A stretch of 63,392 bases of DNA from Microbacterium oleivorans NBRC 103075 (GTDB lineage: Bacteria; Actinomycetota; Actinomycetes; Actinomycetales; Microbacteriaceae): the NCBI RefSeq assembly GCF_001552475.1, contig NZ_BCRG01000016.1, forward strand, positions 1 to 63,392. The letters run 5' to 3'. A model generated the notes under the pieces. The model was not told the origin of the DNA. It searched no databases and saw nothing but the letters and a program-made list of their open reading frames with translations. Shown here in pieces: positions 1 through 7,560 of this stretch. A program made the translations under genes and the position numbers. Every line of letters begins with the position of its first letter. Positions within the stretch are counted from its first letter, which is position 1.

Positions 1-685
1 TCGAGATCGCGACGTCCTCGACCGTCACGGGGACGGTGATCGGCGCGACGACCTGCGTTCCGGAGACGGCGCCGTCGGAGCCGTCGGTGGTGACCGACGG
101 TGCGGGCGACGACGGTGCGGCCGGGGCCGCGGCATCCGTGCTCTCGGTCTTGCTGTCACCGATGACCGACACCGCGGTGTCCTTGACGGTCACCGGGGCC
201 TTCACGGGGGCGACGACCTGCGTGCCTGACCCGATGCCGTCGGACCCGCTGGTCGACGCTGCGGGAGCCTTGGCGGGCTCCTTTGCGGGTGCGGCAGGTG
301 CGGCATCCGTGCTCTTCGTCGAGCTGTCACCGATGACCGAGACCGCCGTGTCCTTCACGGTGACGGGGACGGAGACGTTGATGATCGCCTGCGAGCCGGA
401 GGCAGCACCGTCGGAGCCGCTGGTGGATGCAGAGCCCGAATCGCGCGACGGAGCCGGGGAGGATCCCTTGTCGCTCGAGCTCGTGGACGAGTCGCCGAGC
501 AGCGAGATCGCGGTGTCGCCGACGCTGATGGGGACGTCGACGTTGAGGAGCGCCTGGGTGCCCGAGAGCAGCCCGTCTTCTCCTGAGGTGGTCGGTTCTG
601 CAGCCTGTGCGGCTGCCGCGCCGAAGAGGGTGATCCCCCCGGCGACAAGCGTGCCCAGCAGGGCGCGCGACAACATGGTGTTCAT
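1..685 (-). CDS. Chaplin-like repeat surface protein, N-terminal part (gene continues beyond the window edge)
   Basis: The first 228 residues are visible; the 3' end lies outside the window. An N-terminal signal peptide (MNTMLSRALLGTLVAGG then AAAAQAAE) is followed by four repeats of about 33 residues. Each has the form SDGxxSGxQxxxxVxxPVxVxDTAxSxxGDS, separated by Ser/Ala/Pro-rich linkers. The spacing SGxQ...PV..PV....G matches the chaplin pattern of Streptomyces hydrophobic surface proteins, but the usual Cys-Gly-Asn positions read KDT or GDT, so the repeats lack cysteine. A role at the cell surface is inferred. The start at 685 is preceded by AGGAGAG; a second in-frame ATG lies at 676. It is transcribed in the same direction as the next surface-protein gene, about 95 nt downstream of it. 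Confidence 0.75.
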   Translation of the reverse strand, partial: MNTMLSRALLGTLVAGGITLFGAAAAQAAEPTTSGEDGLLSGTQALLNVDVPISVGDTAISLLGDSSTSSSDKGSSPAPSRDSGSASTSGSDGAASGSQAIINVSVPVTVKDTAVSVIGDSSTKSTDAAPAAPAKEPAKAPAASTSGSDGIGSGTQVVAPVKAPVTVKDTAVSVIGDSKTESTDAAAPAAPSSPAPSVTTDGSDGAVSGTQVVAPITVPVTVEDVAIS

Positions 686-780
686 TTCTCTCTCCTGGAA
701 CATGACTGGGGATGGCGCGGGTGCGCCGTCACGCGGGACGTGCGGGATGCGTGCCGCGAAAACGCGCGGCGCAATCCCCG

Positions 781-1887
781 TCAGTCGGGAGAGACGTCGG
801 TGTCGAAGAAGGGAGCGGGCAGGCCGTGCTCGTCGTTCGGCCGTCCGCGTCGCGCCCAGGCACGGTGCGCGACGGGGACGCCGAACGGAAGCAGGGCGAA
901 CAACCCGGCAGCTCCTCCAGAGGAAGTAGAAGTCAGAGAACCGGTTCCCGCCAGGGGCGCTGCGGGCGCGGGCGGGGCGGTGTCAGGCCTGGGGGATGCC
1001 GCGGGCCCAGCAGCGGTCGACGATACGTCGACGGCGGAGCCAGCCGCCACGGCCACCTGGAAGGCGTCACGCGTTGCCAGAGCGGCGGGGCTCACCCCGG
1101 CGGCGGAAGCGGGCGTCGAAGGTGCAGCGGCAGCGATCGCGGCGGGTGTCGTGCCGGTCGCGGAAGCGTCGGCATCGGGCGCCGCCGGCGACACCGGAAG
1201 AGGGAAAGCGGGAATGACGCCGAGGCCGGGTGCGGCGGGCTCTGTCACGGGGTCGACGGCGTCCACGACCGGGGGGAGCACGGTGTCGATCACCGGGTCG
1301 ATCGCGTCCACGACCGGCTCGACGACCGGGCGGACGGCATCCACGACAGGAGCCACGACACTGTCCGTGATGGGCGTCACGACGGTGACGACGGGCGGCA
1401 GAACGGTGTCAGTGACGGGCTTCACCACCGTGTCGACGACGGGCTTCACGACCTTGTCGGTAGCGGGTGCGACCACCTTGTCGACGACCGGCTGGACGAC
1501 CTTGTCTGTGACAGGCCTTACGACCTTGTCCGTGACGGGCTTGATCGCCTTCGCGGCGACCGGCTTCACGATCTTCTCGGCGACCGGCTTCACGACCTTG
1601 TCGGCGACGGGCGTGACGACCTTCTCGATGACGGGTGCGACCGCCTTCTCGGCCACGGGCGTGACGACCTTGTAAGTGACGGGCTTCACGACCTTGTCGG
1701 TCACCGGTGCGACGGTCTGTCCGACGACTTTGGTCACCCCGCTGAGCAGTCCATCGTCTTCGCGGTCGGCGGCGTGAGCGTGCGATGCGCTCAAGACGAC
1801 CGCGAAGGCCACCCAGAGCAGTGCGACGCCGAATCCGATCGCAGCGAGGAGACCGAGTCGGACGAACGCGCGTTGCGTTGTAAGCAC
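781..1887 (-). CDS. Secreted octapeptide-repeat protein with LAGTG sorting-like motif
   Basis: This 368-residue protein starts with GTG behind a strong GGAGGTGA site. A hydrophobic signal peptide ends near AHA-A at about residue 39. Residues 61-213 are about 18 octapeptide units of consensus PVxDKVVx. A Pro/Ala-rich spacer follows. The C-terminal region carries LAGTG (312-316), a hydrophobic stretch (AAGLFALLPFGV) and a basic HRAWARRGR tail. LAxTG is the motif recognised by class E sortases in actinobacteria, so covalent attachment to peptidoglycan is plausible. The roughly 20-residue extension after the basic tail is unusual for such a signal. No enzymatic domain is visible. It pairs with the chaplin-like gene downstream, suggesting a surface-layer role (inference). 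Confidence 0.8.
   Translation of the reverse strand: MLTTQRAFVRLGLLAAIGFGVALLWVAFAVVLSASHAHAADREDDGLLSGVTKVVGQTVAPVTDKVVKPVTYKVVTPVAEKAVAPVIEKVVTPVADKVVKPVAEKIVKPVAAKAIKPVTDKVVRPVTDKVVQPVVDKVVAPATDKVVKPVVDTVVKPVTDTVLPPVVTVVTPITDSVVAPVVDAVRPVVEPVVDAIDPVIDTVLPPVVDAVDPVTEPAAPGLGVIPAFPLPVSPAAPDADASATGTTPAAIAAAAPSTPASAAGVSPAALATRDAFQVAVAAGSAVDVSSTAAGPAASPRPDTAPPAPAAPLAGTGSLTSTSSGGAAGLFALLPFGVPVAHRAWARRGRPNDEHGLPAPFFDTDVSPD
1249..1707 (-). repeat. 24-nt-period coding repeats (about 18 octapeptide units)
   Basis: The stretch is built of imperfect 24-nt units (plus-strand form GACGGGCTTCACGACCTTGTC and variants). They encode PV(T/A)(D/E)KVVx. Units in the middle are most alike and those at the gene's 3' side are degenerate, as expected from tandem duplication followed by drift. 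Such arrays can change copy number by slippage. Confidence 0.85.
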
Positions 1888-2077
1888 AGGTCACCTCCAC
1901 GATGTCTCATCGGAACGCGCGCCGTGATGGCCGCGTTCTGCGGGGTGCCTGGACCACACACGGTACCCACTTCCTATGAATTTGACAAGAGCACTTCCGG
2001 CATCCTGCCGAGGGACGAAGAGACCGCGGAAACCGGCCGACTTTCTCATTTGACAAATCCGAGATTCTGCACATGGG

Positions 2078-2263
2078 TGGGGATAACCCTGAACCTTCAA
2101 CCGCCACTTGAGGTCGGATATCTATCCACAGACTGTGGGAAAGAAAAAGCCTGGCCAGATGGATTTTGTTGGGATTGCTTTTGTGAGATTCCACGCGTTG
2201 TCCACAGGGTCTGTGCACAGGGTCCACGGCGTTTCTCGCAGATTCTCCACATAGTTATCCACA
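2078..2263. promoter_or_regulatory. DnaA-box cluster in the dnaB upstream region
   Basis: The gap of about 450 nt between the octad-repeat gene and dnaB (1888-2338) is AT-rich for this genome. It holds five 9-mers matching the DnaA box TTATCCACA or its actinobacterial form TTGTCCACA. They are TGGGGATAA at 2078, CTATCCACA at 2122, TTGTCCACA at 2198, TTCTCCACA at 2243 and an exact TTATCCACA at 2255. The last two lie 3 nt apart in direct orientation. AT-rich tracts lie at 1975-2060 and 2138-2190. This could be DnaA control of dnaB, a DnaA-titration site, or an origin-like element. dnaA and dnaN are not in the window, so it should not be called oriC. Confidence 0.65.
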
Positions 2264-2338
2264 GGCCGGTTTGCGTGTGTCGGAAGCCCTCCATAACGTG
2301 TGCGAGGGTCTTCCAGCGGGCCCGGAAGAGGGGCTTGG

Positions 2339-3709
2339 ATGTCGATCGCGGACTTGTCTGACGCACGAATCGGCGGATCCCGAGGTCCCGAACGCACCCC
2401 GCCGCACGACATGCTCGCCGAGCAGAGCACGCTCGGCGGCATGCTCCTTTCCGGTGACGCCGTCGCCGACGTCATCGAGGCACTTCGCGGAACCGACTTC
2501 TACGTGCCGAAGCACGAGCTGATCTTCGAAGCGGTCCTCTCTCTTTACTCGCACGGTGAGCCCACCGACGTCGTCGCCGTCACCGATGAGCTGATCAAAA
2601 CCGGCGACCTGCAGCGCGCCGGCGGTGCCGACTACCTGCACTCCCTCACCTCGATCGTCCCGACCGCCGCCAACGCCGCGTACTACGCCTCGATCGTCCG
2701 CGAGCGAGCGCTTCTCCGCCGCCTCGTCGAGGCGGGCACCCGCATCGTGCAGATGGGGTACAACGGCCAGGGCGAGGCGCTCGACCTCGTCAACAGCGCT
2801 CAGGCCGAGATCTACTCCGTCACCGGCGCCGAACAGTCCGAGGATTACGTCCCCCTGCAGGTGGCGGTGGATGCCGCCGTCGAGGAGATCGAGGCCGCTC
2901 GCGGACGCGACGGTCAGATGACCGGCATCCCGACGGGGTTTGCTCAGCTCGATCAGCTCACCAACGGACTGCACGGTGGACAGATGGTCGTCGTCGCCGC
3001 GCGACCCGCCATGGGTAAGTCGACGCTCGCGCTCGACTTCGCCCGTGCTGCGGCGATCAAGAACAACCGACCTACGGTCTTCTTCTCGCTCGAGATGGGT
3101 CGGAGTGAGATCGCGATGCGTCTGATGAGCGCGGAGGGCTCGGTTCCGCTGCAGAGCATGCGAAAGGGCATGCTCGACAGCCGCGACTGGACGACGATCG
3201 CCTCGACCCGCGGCCGCATCAACGACGCCCCCCTCTACATCGACGACAGCCCGAACATGACGCTCGTCGAGATCCGGGCGAAGTGCCGAAAGCTCAAGCA
3301 GCGCGTCGGACTCGAGATGGTCGTCATCGACTACCTGCAGCTCATGACGAGCGGTAAGCGCGTCGAGTCGCGTCAGCAGGAGGTCTCGGAGTTCTCGCGT
3401 GCGCTGAAGCTCCTCGCGAAGGAGCTTCAGGTGCCGGTCATCGCGCTGTCGCAGCTGAACCGTGGCGCCGAGCAGCGCGCCGACAAGAAGCCCGCCATCA
3501 GCGACCTGCGCGAGTCGGGCTCGATCGAGCAGGATGCCGACATCGTCATCCTCCTGCACCGTGAAGCCGCATACGAGAAGGACAGCCCCCGCGCCGGCGA
3601 GGCCGACCTCATCGTCGCCAAGCACCGTAACGGCCCGACCGACACGGTCGTCGTCGCCTTCCAGGGTCATTTCTCGCGCTTCACCGACATGGCCGTCGGG
3701 ATGGACTGA
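2339..3709 (+). CDS. dnaB: Replicative DNA helicase DnaB
   Basis: This is the hexameric 5'-3' helicase that unwinds DNA at the replication fork and recruits primase. The N-terminal DnaB domain begins at MLAEQSTLGGML. The RecA-like domain has Walker A ARPAMGKST (about residue 221), Walker B VVIDYLQLM (about 327) and the late motifs SRALKLLAKEL, ALSQLNRG and DLRESGSIEQDADIV. At 456 residues it is the usual length, and the reading frame is uninterrupted, so there is no intein, unlike some mycobacterial dnaB genes. The start at 2339 follows GGAAGAGGGG; an upstream in-frame extension to 2300 lacks family similarity. The DnaA-box cluster lies directly upstream. Confidence 0.97.
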   Translation: MSIADLSDARIGGSRGPERTPPHDMLAEQSTLGGMLLSGDAVADVIEALRGTDFYVPKHELIFEAVLSLYSHGEPTDVVAVTDELIKTGDLQRAGGADYLHSLTSIVPTAANAAYYASIVRERALLRRLVEAGTRIVQMGYNGQGEALDLVNSAQAEIYSVTGAEQSEDYVPLQVAVDAAVEEIEAARGRDGQMTGIPTGFAQLDQLTNGLHGGQMVVVAARPAMGKSTLALDFARAAAIKNNRPTVFFSLEMGRSEIAMRLMSAEGSVPLQSMRKGMLDSRDWTTIASTRGRINDAPLYIDDSPNMTLVEIRAKCRKLKQRVGLEMVVIDYLQLMTSGKRVESRQQEVSEFSRALKLLAKELQVPVIALSQLNRGAEQRADKKPAISDLRESGSIEQDADIVILLHREAAYEKDSPRAGEADLIVAKHRNGPTDTVVVAFQGHFSRFTDMAVGMD

Positions 3710-3724
3710 CTGCGTGTAATTGAA

Positions 3725-3759
3725 GGAAGCGTCGCTTTCGACCGACCGGCCTCGCTTCC
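3725..3759. terminator. Possible weak terminator between convergent dnaB and SDR genes
   Basis: GGAAGCG (3725-3731) and CGCTTCC (3753-3759) form an inverted repeat with a 21-nt loop just after the dnaB stop. There is no T-tract and the loop is long, so this is a weak call. Confidence 0.3.
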
Positions 3760-3840
3760 CGGGGCGGCGAACGCCGGTGGCCGTCGTGCTTTCGACCTGC
3801 CCGATCCACCGTCGCGGGGACAGGATGCTTCACCGCCGGG

Positions 3841-4509
3841 TCACGCGGTGAACATGTACTCCGCGGCGTCACGTTCGGTGTGCAGGCGCCAGTACTGGGT
3901 GGCGATGTCGGTCGACGAGGCGGAGGGGTACCCGGGGATGACCGCGTCGATCATGACGGCGATGGGCACGTGAGCCACATACACGCCGGTGCCCTCGAGC
4001 TCTCCGTGAAGGTTGAGCGCCCAGTTGCGGAGCGCGGCGCCGCCCGCGTTTGCGGCCGCGAAGTGGGGCGTGGGCGTGACCGAGCCGGCGCCCGTTGTGA
4101 AGAGGAGGGTGCCCGATCCTCGTTCCTGCATGCCCGGCAGCACCGCGTGGGCTGCGGCCATCGCACCGAGAAGCTGGGAACGCACCGCTGCCTCGACAGC
4201 TGCGGGAGTGACGGTCGACGGCGGACCGGGAGTGCCGTCGGCGGCGTCGACCGGTGAATACTCGAGGACGTCGATGCCTCCGAATCGGCGGTCGGCAGCC
4301 TGCAGGGCGGCGCGCAGTGACGCGTGATCGAGGACGTCCGCGGGGAATGCCTCGGCAACGATGCCCTCGTCGGTCAGCGTCCGCACGTAGCCGTCGAGCT
4401 TGGCGGGGTTGCGGGACACCAGTGCAACGTCGAAGTCGTGACGCCCGAACTCACGGGCGATGGCCATCCCCAGGCCCGGTCCTGCTCCGATAACGGCGAT
4501 AGTGCTCAT
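3841..4509 (-). CDS. Short-chain dehydrogenase-like protein lacking the catalytic Tyr/Lys
   Basis: The protein has 222 residues with a Rossmann fold and a GAGPGLG nucleotide motif near the N terminus (MSTIAVIGAGPGLGMAIA). SDR topology is clear: ADV after strand 3, then a Ser/Thr-rich LLFTTGAGS strand. Where classical SDRs have YxxxK, this one reads AAANAGGAA, so both Tyr and Lys are absent. The NNAG motif is also replaced (EYSPV). Ordinary carbonyl reduction is therefore doubtful; NADP-binding or sensor roles, or unusual chemistry, are possible. It is divergent from the TetR gene with 106 nt and two operators between them, so it is the likely target of that repressor. Confidence 0.8.
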   Translation of the reverse strand: MSTIAVIGAGPGLGMAIAREFGRHDFDVALVSRNPAKLDGYVRTLTDEGIVAEAFPADVLDHASLRAALQAADRRFGGIDVLEYSPVDAADGTPGPPSTVTPAAVEAAVRSQLLGAMAAAHAVLPGMQERGSGTLLFTTGAGSVTPTPHFAAANAGGAALRNWALNLHGELEGTGVYVAHVPIAVMIDAVIPGYPSASSTDIATQYWRLHTERDAAEYMFTA

Positions 4510-4544
4510 GGGGTGCGGTCCTCTCGTTCGGGCGCCCCATTAAG

Positions 4545-4598
4545 TGGAACGCGCGGTCCATATACTCGAGACTAGCATTATTTGGATCGCACGTTCCA
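4545..4598. promoter_or_regulatory. Twin TetR-type operators between SDR and tetR
   Basis: Two imperfect palindromes lie head to head: TGGAACGCGCGGTCCA (4545-4560) and TGGATCGCACGTTCCA (4583-4598). Their shared form is AGTGGAAC-N4-G(G/A)TCCA. The second is the inverse of the first, and each faces one of the two divergent genes. A TAGTAT hexamer at 4601-4606 may be the -10 of tetR, 9 nt before its ATG. Autorepression with co-repression of the SDR gene is inferred. Confidence 0.7.
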
Positions 4599-4615
4599 CT
4601 TAGTATCCTCGGTAG

Positions 4616-5317
4616 ATGACTCCCGAGCATGATGACCCGTCACGGAACCAGCTTCGCTCCGATGCGGAACAGAATCGGTCGCGGATCCTCGAGGCCGCTC
4701 GCCGCCTGTACGCCGTCGAGGGACTGGGCATATCGATGGCAGCGGTCGCGCGCGAGGCCGGAGTGGGGAAGGCGACGCTCGCACGGCGGTTCCCGAGCAG
4801 AGAAGCACTGATCGCCGCGGTCTTCGTCGATCACATGCGTCGGTTCGTCGCCGCGACGGCCGCGGCGGTCGCGGATCCCGACCCGTGGAGAGGTTTCACG
4901 GGATACGTCGAGACCGTACTCGAGATGCAGGCCACGGACCGCGGCTTCGCCGACGTGCTCACCATGACGCTGCCCGGCGCTGCCGAACTCGAGACGCTTC
5001 GGACGCGCTCTTACGAGGGCTTCGTGACCCTCATAGACCGTGCCAAGGCGTCGGGTCGGCTCCGAGACGACTTCCGGTCCGAAGATCTCGTCCTCGCGCT
5101 GATGGCCAACGCGGGAGTTGTCGGTGCCACCGCTCGGGTCGCTCCAGATGCATGGCGCCGTCTACTCGGACACCTTCTTCGCGCATTCGCCAATCCCGGA
5201 GTGTCTCTGCCCGAGATGCCCTCCGGACCATCCGGTGAAGATTTTTCCCGCGCAATGCGCGAGGCATTCGCCTCACACGCGCCCGAGTCCGGAGGGACAG
5301 CCGATCACGAGCCGTGA
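4616..5317 (+). CDS. TetR/AcrR-family transcriptional regulator
   Basis: The 233-residue protein has an N-terminal TetR helix-turn-helix at about residues 20-66 (RILEAARRLYAVEGL, ISMAAVAREAGVGKATLARRFPSREALI). A ligand-binding domain with FADVLTMTLPGAAELE follows. The Ser/Pro-rich C-terminal tail is probably disordered. It is divergently transcribed from a degenerate SDR gene, and two matching palindromes lie in the shared promoter, which indicates local control. The inducer is unknown. Confidence 0.9.
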   Translation: MTPEHDDPSRNQLRSDAEQNRSRILEAARRLYAVEGLGISMAAVAREAGVGKATLARRFPSREALIAAVFVDHMRRFVAATAAAVADPDPWRGFTGYVETVLEMQATDRGFADVLTMTLPGAAELETLRTRSYEGFVTLIDRAKASGRLRDDFRSEDLVLALMANAGVVGATARVAPDAWRRLLGHLLRAFANPGVSLPEMPSGPSGEDFSRAMREAFASHAPESGGTADHEP

Positions 5318-5504
5318 GTGAAGGCGCGCTCGGCAGGCGCATCCTCCCCACTCACCAGGTGATAGGCACGAAATGGGAATACCCAGCGGTTCACCTCCCT
5401 TATGGTTGACCAAGCACAACTTGTTCTGCCGGCCACCGCCGGCCTCCCGCCGCGCATGACCCGCCGCGCGGCATCCCTGTCGGCCTTCACCCCTCCGAGG
5501 AACC

Positions 5505-7514
5505 GTGACCACTGCTGCCGTGTCGAGCCCGACCACCCGAAGCACCCCGGTGATGACCCACCGCCAGATCCTGTTCGTCATCTTCGGGCTCATGGCGGGC
5601 ATGTTCCTGTCCGCGCTCGATCAGACCGTCGTCGGTACCGCGATCCGCACGATCGGCGACGACCTCAACGGCCTCAGTGAGCAGGCGTGGGTGACGACCG
5701 CGTACCTGATCGTGTCGACGATCTCGACGCCCATCTACGGCAAGCTCTCCGACATCTTCGGACGTCGGCCCCTCTTCATCATCGCCATCGCGATCTTCAT
5801 CGTCGGCTCGGTCGCCGCGAGCTTCTCGACCTCGATGATCGAGCTCTCGGCCTTCCGGGCCATCCAGGGCCTCGGCGCCGGCGGCCTCATGTCGATGCCG
5901 CTGGCAATCATGGGCGACATCCTCGCCCCCCGTGAACGCGCCAAGTACCAGGGCTACTTCCTCGCCGTCTTCGGCATCTCCTCGGTGATCGGCCCGCTCG
6001 TCGGCGGCCTTTTCGCGGGGTCGGGCGAGATCCTCTTCATCGCCGGGTGGCGCTGGGTCTTCCTGATCAACGTACCGATCGGCCTCGTCGCGCTGGCGGT
6101 CGTCCTGCGGTTCCTGCACATCCCGCGGCACCCGCACGGCGGGGTGCGCATCGACTGGTTCGGTGCGGCGGCGGTCATCATCGCGCTCGTTCCCCTGCTT
6201 CTCATCGCGGAGCAGGGCCGTGAGTGGGGCTGGACCTCACCCATCGCCATCGCCTGCTACGTCATCGGGGTCGTCGGCATCGTCGCCTTCATCCTGATCG
6301 AGCGCGGCATGAAGGACGACGCACTCATCCCGCTCAAGCTGTTCCGGTCGTCGACGTTCTCGATGGCGACGATCATCGGCATCTTCGTCGGCTTCGCGAT
6401 GTTCGGCGCGATGCTCACGCTGCCGCTGTACCTGCAGCTCGTGCTCGGCTCGACGCCCACGGAGAGCGGCATCCAGCTTCTGCCGATGATCCTGGGGCTC
6501 ATGATCTCGTCGATCGTGAGCGGTCAGATCATCGCGCGCACGGGCCACTACCGGATCTTCCCGACCATCGGCACGGCCTTCATGGTGCTGGGCTTCCTCA
6601 CGCTGACCTTCGTCCGTTACGACTCGTCGTACTGGCACATCGCCGGCGCGATGCTCCTCATCGGTCTCGGCCTCGGTCAGCTCATGCAGACACTGACGAT
6701 CGCTTCGCAGAACTCCGTCGGCCCGCGCGACATCGGCGTAGCCACCTCGGGGTCGACGTTCTTCCGTCAGATCGGTGGGACGCTCGGCACGGCCGTGCTG
6801 CTGTCGCTGCTTTTCACGCTCGTCCCGCTGAACCTGCAGACCAACTTCAACGACCAGGGGACTCTCGCCGACGCGCTGGATGCCGCACTCGACCCGACGG
6901 TCGCGAGCGCGCCCGCCAACGCCGGGATCATGTCGAAGGTCTACGACCCGTTCGTCGGGCAGCTCTCCGACGGCGCGCTCGACGGCGCGCAGAAGGGCGT
7001 CGACGAGGCGAAGGCCGCGGCTGCCGACGCCGTCGCCCAGCAGGTGGCCTCCGGCGCGATCCCCGCCGCTGCTCAGCAGCAAGCCACCACGCAAGCCGAG
7101 CAGCAGGCGATCGCGCAGGCCGGAGCGAAGATCACCGAGCAGGTGCCCGTCGCGAAGGTGGCGGCCGACGGCACGGTCACCCTGGACTTCTCGGATGCCG
7201 CTGCCCGCCGCGCCTTCGTCGACCAGGCCGTCCCGCAGATCATCGATGGGATGTCGAACTCTTCCGGCTCATCCTTCGATGACAGCACGATGGACGACAC
7301 GTCGTTCCTCAACGGCGCCGACCCGCGCCTGACCAAGCCGCTGCTGGTGTCGTTCAACCAGTCGACGGTGAGCGTGTACTGGGTCGCCATGGGCGTCGCC
7401 CTGATCGCCTTCGTGCTGACGCTGTTCTTCCGCACCCCGCCGCTTCGCCAGAAGTCGGCGCTGCAGGAGTCGGCCGACGCAGAGCGCCAGCCCGAGCCGA
7501 TCGCGCTCGGCTGA
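5505..7514 (+). CDS. EmrB/QacA (DHA2) family drug-export transporter with a large extracytoplasmic insert
   Basis: The 669-residue protein is a proton-driven 14-helix major facilitator. Family motifs include LDQTVVGTAI in helix 1, GKLSDIFGRRPLF after helix 2 and the antiporter motif IGPLVGG in helix 5. Between the penultimate helix and the last one (about residues 446-620) is an Ala/Gln-rich, probably helical, extracytoplasmic segment (AQKGVDEAKAAAADAVAQQV, then QQQATTQAEQQAIAQAG). DHA2 proteins normally have only a short loop there, although similar inserts occur in actinobacterial members. The GTG start follows GAGGAACC. The TetR gene upstream ends about 190 nt before; that gap holds no clear operator, so regulation by it is uncertain. 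Confidence 0.9.
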   Translation: MTTAAVSSPTTRSTPVMTHRQILFVIFGLMAGMFLSALDQTVVGTAIRTIGDDLNGLSEQAWVTTAYLIVSTISTPIYGKLSDIFGRRPLFIIAIAIFIVGSVAASFSTSMIELSAFRAIQGLGAGGLMSMPLAIMGDILAPRERAKYQGYFLAVFGISSVIGPLVGGLFAGSGEILFIAGWRWVFLINVPIGLVALAVVLRFLHIPRHPHGGVRIDWFGAAAVIIALVPLLLIAEQGREWGWTSPIAIACYVIGVVGIVAFILIERGMKDDALIPLKLFRSSTFSMATIIGIFVGFAMFGAMLTLPLYLQLVLGSTPTESGIQLLPMILGLMISSIVSGQIIARTGHYRIFPTIGTAFMVLGFLTLTFVRYDSSYWHIAGAMLLIGLGLGQLMQTLTIASQNSVGPRDIGVATSGSTFFRQIGGTLGTAVLLSLLFTLVPLNLQTNFNDQGTLADALDAALDPTVASAPANAGIMSKVYDPFVGQLSDGALDGAQKGVDEAKAAAADAVAQQVASGAIPAAAQQQATTQAEQQAIAQAGAKITEQVPVAKVAADGTVTLDFSDAAARRAFVDQAVPQIIDGMSNSSGSSFDDSTMDDTSFLNGADPRLTKPLLVSFNQSTVSVYWVAMGVALIAFVLTLFFRTPPLRQKSALQESADAERQPEPIALG

Positions 7515-7548
7515 GGCGCGCGGAACCCGCGGGGTCCACTCGAGTTCC

Positions 7549-7554
7549 TAGAGT
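7549..7554 (+). promoter_or_regulatory. -10 hexamer of a likely leaderless transcript (TAGAGT)
   Basis: TAGAGT stands exactly 6 nt before the ATG at 7561. Transcription would start at or next to the A of ATG. No separate ribosome site is present; the six Gs are the spacer. Confidence 0.6.
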
Positions 7555-7560
7555 GGGGGG

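Noticed and set aside
36..929. Plus-strand open frame opposite the chaplin-like gene
   Set aside because: Antisense of regular repeats; the minus strand shows a signal peptide, chaplin-type repeats and AGGAGAG before the ATG.
1249..1707. CRISPR-like regular array
   Set aside because: The 24-nt units have no spacers and stay in one reading frame encoding an octapeptide.
2078..2263. Calling the DnaA-box cluster the chromosomal origin
   Set aside because: dnaA, dnaN, rpmH and gyrase genes are not in the window. The cluster alone is not enough.
712..2361. Very long open frame on the plus strand opposite the octad-repeat gene
   Set aside because: Its repetitive HDRVDDRLHDLV-type sequence is the antisense image of the 24-nt coding repeats, it lacks a ribosome site, and it runs through the DnaA-box region. 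The minus-strand frame has a signal peptide and strong ribosome site.
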